Shown piece after piece: positions 17,701 to 23,341 of a stretch of DNA of 23,341 nucleotides. Origin of the DNA: Gracilaria domingensis (lineage: Eukaryota; Rhodophyta; Florideophyceae; Gracilariales; Gracilariaceae). Both the position numbers and the translations under genes were made by a program. The notes beneath the pieces are model-generated. The model had not been told where the DNA came from and did no database searches. It was given only the letters and a program-made list of their open reading frames with translations. The stretch spans positions 1-23,341 of the forward strand of contig VCMS01000494.1 of NCBI GenBank assembly GCA_022539475.1. The letters are read 5' to 3'. Numbering within the stretch: the first letter of the stretch is position 1; every line of letters starts with the position of its first letter.

Positions 17701-18018
17701 GTTAACCATAATCCCAAGCCTTGTCAACACATCAGCATCTATTCCATTAACATGCCAAATATCGTCTACAAGAAACAAACACGAATGTGAGCCGAACCAC
17801 TTCGAAGCCTTTTGGGAAGCTTCTTGAACAGACCTGCATGTCCTTATCAAACTTGCCAACTTGGAACCTCCGGTGCACTCTACAATATGTGCTATTCCTT
17901 GCAGTATGTCCGAAAGTTCAGAATTGTTCCCAAGTTGAATGTAGAGAATTCCATCACGAAACAACTGTTTGATTTCAAAATCGTCAGAAAGTCCTCTCAA
18001 AGCGCAAGTTTTTCCCAA
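14728..18018 (-). CDS. NB-ARC/WD40 part of a TIR-NB-ARC-WD40 (Apaf-1-like) receptor
   Basis: The 1096-residue frame opens inside the P-loop (GKTCALRGL) and carries the STAND ATPase module: Walker B LFLVDDIW (81-88), sensor 1 VYTTRD (112-117), GLPL (173-176), then a winged-helix segment with LHDLILDIA (about 302-310). A Lys/Arg-rich region with KKRKRPAKER (about 362) looks like a nuclear localisation signal. A helical part with DGYIHNNLCRILRNAG (about 448) matches the region before the beta-propellers of Apaf-1. Residues about 640-1010 form nine or so WD40 repeats. Six have clear GHT starts, spaced about 42-43 residues (from about 15830 to 15065), one is degenerate. Such proteins oligomerise on sensing a signal through the WD40 domain. 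No start codon exists here: the frame continues the upstream TIR segment and is separated from it by one extra base in the A-run at 18009-18013. Confidence 0.9.
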   Translation of the reverse strand: MGKTCALRGLSDDFEIKQLFRDGILYIQLGNNSELSDILQGIAHIVECTGGSKLASLIRTCRSVQEASQKASKWFGSHSCLFLVDDIWHVNGIDADVLTRLGIMVNSNSRMVYTTRDSHFLTRANEVIEFEDKEALGSMSQQMLMTHAGFDRTTVLDGKNEKAFKYFLRLCQGLPLGLGMVGSSVRRYSFTSYPKENSWSDFHEDLCPKYKYLMEAEAEAYGSLPKIVDLSLQVLEKRSGDERFGFWFRALCVLQKQQSVPIQMLQKLWDLDTLQETRSVVESFLDVSVVQVRRIHGSLHVQLHDLILDIAALKAREASETKSFFRTLLHNYLPSDKGNERDISLQSATRNLEVSAEDSDVTYNAKKRKRPAKERHSTLNQSRAFKRVRCGENEKDASFSQHENMTVVADHSHESKLAEVDDKIKEKIVARATKQAALTSVLFHAWWRAEDDGYIHNNLCRILRNAGYGKHLLRLLAQPQWIVMRLVEGGILSLEQDLDHGEAVCSDNAYHKEHIQMISRAARLAASFVNENRRVEEGWFQVHGRLLSHAKVSDLTRDFVENMERFAPRPWLKASNGLLEQAGSGALQVLYVKSDVECMRVEPDAIWILSVDCDEMEDHYTMYVGRYDTLNEYYKQEKLEKPDVSYLDMTCASFLYDQHRLVTAHHGRICVWDRRTGLCEEVVPYDGGVRYSDVNFCADGKLIACQTDDFSIILSDTLSGNAIGQPLRGHTNWVQCVVLSANGTRIVSGSRDETVRVWDAQSGNCIWALVGHTDRVESVAVSEDGNCIVSGSMDNTVRVWDTRSGNAVGKPLKGHTKSVLSVAVSADGGSVVSGSKDDTVRVWDAKTGKAVGQPLRGHTAWLKLVDLSPDGARIFSSSSDNTVRVWDAHGDNNFGNQGRRPVGTCVAVSANGARIVGSLSGRRDVFVSDAHSCGLIGQPLKGHTKEVSCLAVNADCTRVVSGSLDKTVRVWDVRHGIAVGQPLQGHTDYVKRVAMSADGTRVVSENSELQRLWAWNGGGFECVLTSCQAAWQRTVNALDLTWSFRLNWSGRSPQEVWDVTENGSKIVLGTVEPNMHRFDGGDVYVTTDFRSCRIVR

Positions 18019-18794
18019 CTGCTCCTTTTCCAGTAGCTACAACAGCAACTATTCTGCTTCCGCTTGAGTCGAGAATTGCAGCTTTTAACCTTCCTTCACA
18101 TGTGGTCGCCGAGCCATAGTCTAGTGTCAATCTGGGTGGGTTTGGAGGCACCATGTTGCATGATGTAAACACATCTTGTTCAGCAAGTGGACTATATATC
18201 ACTTGATGGCCACTGCCAGAACGTTGAGGTATTTCTAATCCAAGACGTTTTAAAACGCTGTTCTCAATAATTTGAATGAACATCTCTCTGGTTTCCACCG
18301 TGTCCGGGCTGGCGCAGTTCGATGCACCGCAATTGTTCTCGATGCTCCACACCGTAGCGGTCGTATGCAATGCATGCTTTACATCTTTGAGCGGTATAAC
18401 GTCTTCAAGAGCACGCCTGAAGAGACCGTGTCGACTAAAAAGACTGCTGTAGGTATCAAAGATGGTCGGATCGCGGCAATGGCGGTGTTTCTTTGGCAGC
18501 CAAAGCTCGGTGGTGGCGATGTACAAATGCCAAAAGTTCACGCATGGTCCACTGCTTGGCCACGAATTCAGGACTCAGAATGAACAAGCCTACGGGAGCG
18601 GTTTGCATGGCGTGTTTCATGACTTGAGGGCAATCGTCACCGAGGCGGAACGACTCGTTGTCGAGAAAAACGGTGAGGCCACGTTGGATCAGGCGTTTGT
18701 ACAGCGGTCTGGCGATAGTTTCTTTGTCTTCGCCAGCGTGACTAAGAAGTATTCGAAATGGTGGTTTCTGGAGCGAAAACGCGTTCTGCGCCAT
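18009..18794 (-). pseudogene. TIR domain and linker of the same receptor (frame broken)
   Basis: From the ATG at 18794 the frame encodes a TIR domain: FRILLSHAGEDKE (13-25), GLTVFLDNESFRLGDD (39-54), GLFILSPEFV (69-78) and WTMREL with Glu86, the position of the NADase glutamate in catalytic TIR domains. After residue about 103 (near 18475) the frame is lost. The expected end of the TIR (strand E region) seems shortened by some residues, and the reading continues in another frame (CRDPTIFDTYSSLFSRHG) through a linker with TVWSIENN to the P-loop ATGKGAVGK at about 18010-18040. There one extra A shifts the frame into the NB-ARC/WD40 part. The two breaks make a full-length protein impossible as the sequence stands. 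A dead allele, a programmed shift or sequencing errors are all possible. Confidence 0.82.
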
Positions 18795-19363
18795 GGAAGA
18801 ATGACCTGGTACTAGTGTCGGCTAGAAAATTGTTGCGGGATCGCGCGCATATTATGCGGTGGAGACGATTGGTGTTACAAGAAGCGGAGGGATGGAGTTC
18901 ACCAGTGGGTGGATAAAGGGTTAGCAAAAGCTGGATTAAGTCGGTTCAGCGCTTGGAGTTTCTGTTTTGCGTCTTGCGGAGCGTTGCGACGACTGCTCGA
19001 GACGCGAAACGCAAACCGAAAGCTGCATCACATGCGATCTAACCTTCAGTTGCCAGGTTGGCAGCAGCTCCCACAACATCGCTATTCTTAGATACCGTCA
19101 GCCTGAACTAAAGCAGCCAATCATACAGCATGTGTTTCCAAAGATACGACGGTGCCGAAACGGAACGAAGCGGATCGCCAGATTCAAAAGATGATCCATG
19201 TTGCCACCTGTGCCATGGCCGGCCATGCGTGCGACAGGAATGGTCTTCATTCCTACCTCTCGTGCGAAAGGAGCGAGCGCGATAAGTAGGGAGGGACCAC
19301 AAGACGGCATACGATCCTTTGAAAACTTTCAAAGATGAGAGAACGATAAGAGATCTGAGAATT
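18795..19363. other. Intergenic stretch upstream of the TIR gene
   Basis: Contains the presumed promoter of the minus-strand receptor gene and only short frames (60-75 codons) on both strands without recognisable domains. No TATA box, RNA gene or repeat is evident to me. Confidence 0.4.
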
Positions 19364-19624
19364 ATGAACGTCGCACCGCGCTTCGACCAACATCATCATT
19401 TCCTTCTCTTCTTCTTCTTCTTTGCAGTGATCCTACAGTGAGTTTCCTATCCCCAAACTACCCTTGGTACGGGAGATCTATTCTGCCTAGATAATTCTCT
19501 CTTCAGGAAGGCCAAAAACTTCATCACTTCCTATCACAGCATTCATGTTGGCATTTGCTCGCCAAGAAAAACGCCTTACAGATGCCCTCAGGTAGCCTAC
19601 CGTCAGTGCCCCCGTCATAGGTAG
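19364..19624 (+). CDS. Possible two-exon gene for a small hydrophobic-start protein
   Basis: The ATG at 19364 opens a frame whose first 24 codons give a His-run followed by a strongly hydrophobic segment (FLLFFFFFAVIL), like a signal peptide. Read without splicing it stops at once. A good donor (GTGAGT, 19438) and acceptor (TTCTCTCTTCAG, ending 19506) define a 69-nt intron. Joining exon 1 (19364-19437) to exon 2 (19507-19624) restores an open frame of 63 codons with several Cys and basic residues and a TAG stop. The hydrophobicity comes from a CTT-type simple repeat, and a second acceptor-like site (TTCTTTGCAG) ends at 19426, so the model could be chance. No family is recognised. Confidence 0.25.
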
Positions 19625-19978
19625 CTGCTTTCAACAGATTTTAACGCTATAGTCGCTACTTTAAATGCCATGTAGCCGTCTTACTGTCGTACACGCCGTT
19701 TTGAACGTTCGCTACTTCAAATGAATGAAGACATGAATGCTTTGGGATAAGAGGGTCACACTCTAACGATGCTCAAAATCATACATTGTTTCGATGTAGC
19801 TTCGTAACAGAGGTTGACTTACTTTTTTCCATTGCGTAATGGGCAGATGTTAAACCTCCTCTCCCGGTCAAGAGAGGGCTTGCTTTATAGAGCAGCAAAG
19901 AAACAGAGTCGTAATGTAACGCCTTAGTGAGCCGGAGCCTCATCGACGCCGGTGCCTTCTCGAGCCCGACCGATCTTT
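19625..19978. other. Intergenic stretch
   Basis: No supported gene, RNA or repeat. Includes the 3' flank of the inositol monophosphatase gene, which ends at 19979. Confidence 0.4.
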
Positions 19979-20854
19979 TCACATCTTAGCATTATGCAGC
20001 ACTTCCAAGAGCGCATTCATGATCCCCGGAGTAGTACATACCATACTATCACCATCCACGTCGAACTCATCTCCGTCAACGGTACTCATGATCGCCCCAG
20101 CCTCCTTCGCAATGACGCTTGCCGCTGCGTAGTCCCAGACATGCCAACGATCCCGTTTCTGATCTTCAACTCCGCAGTACACACCGTCGGCCATGCCCAT
20201 TGCAACATAACATATATCCAAAGCACCGCTCCCCAACTGTCGAATACCACGAACACCCGCAATGAGCAAGCGTTCATTAGGGGCCAGCATGCTTTTCGCC
20301 CCTTCATCCCGGACATATCCCCATTCCGAAAGAATAAGAGCATCCTTCAGATTAATAGTCTTGGAACAGTTCAGTTTTTTCCCATTCATGAAAGCCCCGT
20401 TTCCGCGCACAGCGTGAAACATCTCTCGAGTGTGAGGGTTGTACACTACCCCTAGCTCGACGATTTTGTCTCTGGCGTGGGCAATGCAAACAGCAAAGTG
20501 AGGAACACCATGAACAAAATTGGTTGTACCATCAATAGCATCAACAATCCAAGTAGGCTTTTCGTCAAGTGGTGCATGAGACTCCTTCGTTTCCTCCCCA
20601 ATCAACCGGTGGTGCGGGTATGCATTGCTTAGCGCCGAGAATATATGTTCCTGGGAAGCATGATCTGCAGTTGTTACAAGATCACTCTCACCCGATTTGG
20701 TGAACAATGAAAACGAATTCTGTTCACCACTGCTACCAAATCGAAGGGAAAATATGATGTCACCTGCCTCCCGTGCTAATCGCAAGGCGAGTAGATGACG
20801 AGTATGTGCGTCGTCTGATAGAGAATTGCCATTTTCAACGCTCGGTTGCGCCAT
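19979..20854 (-). CDS. Inositol monophosphatase family enzyme
   Basis: The 291-residue protein from the first in-frame ATG (20854) has all family motifs: LIGEE (84-88), the metal-site signature WIVDAIDGTTNFVHG (102-116) with Asp105, Asp108 and Thr110, and the C-terminal WDYAAAS (240-246) with Asp241. These bind the two or three Mg2+ that split the phosphate ester, usually of inositol 1-phosphate in myo-inositol synthesis and recycling. Histidinol-phosphate or galactose-1-phosphate phosphatase activity is possible in relatives. The usual Pro of the D-P-I-D-G-T motif is Ala here, a mild change. Length is close to the typical 265-290. The frame is open for 20 more codons upstream, but only non-ATG triplets are available there. 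No clear transit or signal peptide, so probably cytosolic. It appears intact. Confidence 0.93.
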   Translation of the reverse strand: MAQPSVENGNSLSDDAHTRHLLALRLAREAGDIIFSLRFGSSGEQNSFSLFTKSGESDLVTTADHASQEHIFSALSNAYPHHRLIGEETKESHAPLDEKPTWIVDAIDGTTNFVHGVPHFAVCIAHARDKIVELGVVYNPHTREMFHAVRGNGAFMNGKKLNCSKTINLKDALILSEWGYVRDEGAKSMLAPNERLLIAGVRGIRQLGSGALDICYVAMGMADGVYCGVEDQKRDRWHVWDYAAASVIAKEAGAIMSTVDGDEFDVDGDSMVCTTPGIMNALLEVLHNAKM

Positions 20855-21359
20855 GTGGATGAAAGAAGCACTGCAGCCGAAATTGGCAGAGCAGCTCAGT
20901 GCCGGACAGTGCACGAATTTAGAAAGAACGAGAACAAGACTATGGATAAGGGTCGAGAAAGATTACGAGATAAGCGGCACAATCGAGACCACAAAGATTC
21001 TTGCAACGTTTGTTGACTAGGTATAGAGCATAATACTGTACCCTTGCACACCACACATCACGTCACTGCCGGTCACTTCCAAAATGGAAGCGTTCCACTA
21101 CCAAGACGTTTGAAATGCACATGCACATCATTTGGAAGGTAGCAAAAGATGTCCATGGCATCGAGAAACAGAGCATCTAATCGCAAAATATAGAGTGGAG
21201 ATGTTTATGGGGGAAAGGAGACGACAAGAAAAGTTGATCTGTACACAAGGGGTAATTATTCGTATCTATGCAAGACGACGAAAAAAGACACAGCACAATC
21301 CCATAGTTTAAAGACAATAAAGCGCAACAAAGTTGAGCTGTATTCACGGCGTCTGAAGA
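20855..21359. other. Intergenic stretch between two minus-strand genes
   Basis: It should contain the promoter of the phosphatase gene and the 3' end of the plastid-protein gene. No TATA box, RNA or repeat stands out, and only short frames occur. Confidence 0.4.
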
Positions 21360-22268
21360 TTATTCGTTCTTGTCAAAAGAGTTTAGATTCCACATTCGTT
21401 TGAGCATTTCAGCCTGTTCCGGGTTGGCCATGGACGGAGGCACAACATCTGCATTGTCTGGATCATTTTGAGATTCTTGGGGTTGCTCAGATTGTGAGGC
21501 AGAAGGGGAAGCGGGAGCATCATTATCTGGCTTGTCCAGCACAGCACTCCCTGTTCCTCGGTCTTGCGTGTTTACCAAATCCAGCTCTTGCTTGCCATAT
21601 TTTTCAGAAGCGTCCTGATCATCATTTGGTTGTTTTTCGTCAGTCTGCAAGCCAGACACTCGTTCTCTAAATGCCTTCATGAACTCGTCGTCGTCGTCGT
21701 CAGACGTTTCATCGCCTTCGACAGCCTCCATCTCGGTACGCTTAATACGCAATGCCCTGAGGTTCTCCTCTTCTTGCAAGCGTTTGGAATCCTCCACGAC
21801 CTTCTTGCGATACGCATCGTCGTCCTGACGAGAGCGCACAATTGCGCGCATTACAAGCCCGCCTAGCGTGACAGCCGCTAGAGTAAGGGCGGCTGTCTCA
21901 ACGTCAGAGGTATTCGTGGTGGAAGTAGAAGCGCGAGCAGGCGCAACCGCAAGCGCAGCAGCTGGAGCGGCAAACTGCAAACCGTGCTGAGCACGTTGCC
22001 GCGACAGAGGTAAAGGAGTGAACAGCATGGAGGCCGACAGAGTAGTTACAGCAAGCACGCGGCGCCAGACCGGGGGCGAGTGTTGGGGATGGTTAGAATT
22101 CATGTAGGGAAAGAGGGAGCTTCGACTGGGTGCATGGCGCACAGGTCTGCGAGGTTGGACGGGCGACGCATGGAGGCGCACGACGGGGTGGGCGGCCGAG
22201 AGCGGCAAAGCCGAGACGAAGGCGGACGGAAAACGGCTCCGTTGGCGTTGCGCGGCGGGGCGAGTCAT
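21360..22268 (-). CDS. Plastid-targeted single-pass membrane protein, function unknown
   Basis: From the ATG at 22268 the protein has 302 residues. The N-terminus (MTRPAAQRQRSRFPSAFVSA) is basic, rich in Ser/Ala and has a Phe motif typical of red-algal plastid transit peptides. A second targeting-like segment begins VWRRVLAVTTLSASMLF (from residue about 67), with twin Arg before a hydrophobic run and an Ala-rich end (APARAS, about 109-114), like a thylakoid signal. A transmembrane helix follows (about 125-140, TAALTLAAVTLGGLVMRAIV), then a charged helix (KKVVEDSKRLQEEENLRAL) and a long acidic, Gln/Asp/Ser-rich disordered tail ending near MWNLNSFDKNE. No enzyme domain is recognised. The frame is open up to an ATG at 22454, but those 62 codons cross a GC-rich 19-bp tandem repeat and look untranslated. 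Confidence 0.7.
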   Translation of the reverse strand: MTRPAAQRQRSRFPSAFVSALPLSAAHPVVRLHASPVQPRRPVRHAPSRSSLFPYMNSNHPQHSPPVWRRVLAVTTLSASMLFTPLPLSRQRAQHGLQFAAPAAALAVAPARASTSTTNTSDVETAALTLAAVTLGGLVMRAIVRSRQDDDAYRKKVVEDSKRLQEEENLRALRIKRTEMEAVEGDETSDDDDDEFMKAFRERVSGLQTDEKQPNDDQDASEKYGKQELDLVNTQDRGTGSAVLDKPDNDAPASPSASQSEQPQESQNDPDNADVVPPSMANPEQAEMLKRMWNLNSFDKNE

Positions 22269-23341
22269 CTCGGGCGGTGCGGCGGCGGGGAGGCGCGGAG
22301 CGGCGGGGGAGGCGCGGAGCGGCGGGAGGTTGGCGGTGGCGAGCGTCCGCGATTCGAACCGCGTTGTGAGCGTCGTGGCAGTAGTGCGGTGAGCGAGCTC
22401 GCCCGATGGTGGCGCCACCGCCGACGCGTGTACGGCGTGGCAGGTCTGGAACATTCGCTGGTGCGCCGCGCACGTGCGCGATTAGGGTTCGGGCGCGTAA
22501 TTGGCGCGTGACCGCGCGCAACTACTCGGCGCGGCGCGCAATGAAAATTGAACAACGAGAGCGATGCAAGCGTGATCCTTCCTGGATGATGATCCGAGCT
22601 GTGAAGGAGGCGAGGCTCCAGAGCCGCCCTTGGTACCGGCGGCACCTTCGCTCCCTCCTCGAGAGAAAGGAGGAAGGGAGCAAAAGCTCTGCGATTGCCT
22701 GCGATTGACTGTCCGCATTGGCGCGGCAGCCAGCAGGAGCGGGAGTAGAGACAGAAGCATGTCCAAGTGGCAGCACCAGTAAACAATCAGGCCGGCGTCG
22801 AGGAAGCAGCGAGACAAGCGCTGCAGGCGCCGAAGGTATCGACGGGCGGCAGAAGCGCGGCGACGGCGACGCATCGCCGATCCACGCCGAGGCGCGGTTC
22901 ACCGACGGTGTCGGTGTGTGTGTCATTGCGAGAACAACAAGCGTCGCGCCAAAATGCAATCGCCGCGCAAATTACGAAAAAACAGCTTCGCGCCGGCGCG
23001 CTCACGCGAGTGCAACGCGCGCGCCGCGCGCTGCGTTCAACCGATGTCGTCTGGAAACGGTCCGGCGCAGACGACGCGTCCCACGACAAGACGCGCTCTA
23101 CCCGCGTCATCCGCGCTGCCTTCGCCGTCGTCGCTCCACGCCGCTGCTCACAGCTTCGGTCTCGCTCGCCGCGCGCTCTCCCTCCCCTTCCCTTCCCCCC
23201 CCAAATGGACTTCTCGCCTCCTTCTCTACCCGCTGTCTCCTCCGTCGCCACTAAACATTCCCAACCAAAAGGTTGGCTCGCCGCCACAAGGACATCCGTT
23301 CACAGGACACCGCCGTCGCCGCCAAGGACACCGTAATCGCC
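22269..23341. promoter_or_regulatory. CpG-rich region, possible divergent promoter
   Basis: This is the most GC- and CpG-rich part of the window, upstream of the minus-strand plastid-protein gene. Long overlapping frames on both strands are explained by the base composition: they are Arg/Ala/Pro-rich and lack domains. A pyrimidine-rich tract followed by an ATG at 23205 (MDFSPPSLPAVSSV, stop at 23334) could be the start of a plus-strand transcript leaving the window, but this is weak. Confidence 0.4.
22291..22326. repeat. Two-copy 19-bp GC-rich tandem repeat
   Basis: AGGCGCGGAGCGGCGGGGG at 22291-22309 is repeated at 22310-22326 (last two bases differ). The 19-bp unit is not a multiple of three, which argues against coding use and for a 5'-UTR position just upstream of the 22268 start. 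Confidence 0.7.

Noticed and set aside
20855..20914. A 20-codon N-terminal extension of the inositol monophosphatase
   Set aside because: The upstream start triplet is GTG, not ATG, and the family begins near the ATG at 20854.
22345..22415. Possible tRNA on the minus strand: GGTTCGAAT box and a 7-bp GGCGAGC/GCTCGCC pair
   Set aside because: The enclosed length is about 66 nt, the bases before the 3' arm do not form a T-stem and there is no D-arm. It is a chance result of GC-rich palindromic sequence.
22718..23336. Long overlapping frames on both strands at the right end (up to 189 codons)
   Set aside because: They are Arg/Ala/Pro-rich, start at non-ATG triplets in part, lack domains and are expected from the very high GC content.
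1..23341. CRISPR arrays, bacterial operons, rRNA genes
   Set aside because: No regularly spaced direct repeats, no Shine-Dalgarno-led gene strings and no rRNA-like sequence were seen. The gene structures are eukaryotic.

Overview
The window looks like nuclear DNA of an intron-poor, GC-moderate eukaryote, most likely a red alga. Reasons: long intronless reading frames, a Ty3/gypsy retrotransposon nest, a plastid-type presequence with a Phe motif (SAFVSA) as in red-lineage transit peptides, and a TIR/NB-ARC/WD40 receptor. The taxon is inferred from gene style and not proven.

Left third (1-8447): a three-layer nest of LTR retroelements. Element A lies on the minus strand: 5' LTR 5636-6492, primer-binding site 5613-5632, Gag 5471-3462, then protease/RT/RNase H/integrase running off the left edge. 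It sits inside element C, a plus-strand copy of a related family of which a 3' remnant, a polypurine tract and one LTR (6891-7706) remain. C in turn cuts the gag-like gene of a third, minus-strand element B (8447-7707). The two LTRs share their terminal sequences, a CACACGTGTG palindrome and a start-site motif. Element A's pol has at least four single-base frame breaks.

Middle (8448-14727): two plus-strand genes about 360 bp apart, a secreted alpha/beta hydrolase with an intact Ser-Asp-His triad and a membrane-anchored pepsin-like protein that has lost the second catalytic Asp, so probably a pseudoprotease. Next comes about 2.5 kb of gene-poor DNA holding a decayed frame with faint DprA/SLOG-like resemblance and a striking 45-bp near-perfect palindrome.

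Right part (14728-23341): a minus-strand TIR/NB-ARC/helical/WD40 protein built like Apaf-1 with a TIR instead of a CARD. Its frame is broken at the end of the TIR and exactly in the P-loop. Then follow a possible spliced small protein (plus strand), an inositol monophosphatase-family enzyme (minus), and a plastid-targeted single-pass membrane protein of unknown function (minus), ending in a CpG-rich region that may be a divergent promoter.

The host genes do not form an operon or obvious pathway. The points most worth following are the TIR-Apaf-1-like receptor with its P-loop frame break, the pseudoprotease, and the nested LTR family with structured U3 sequences.
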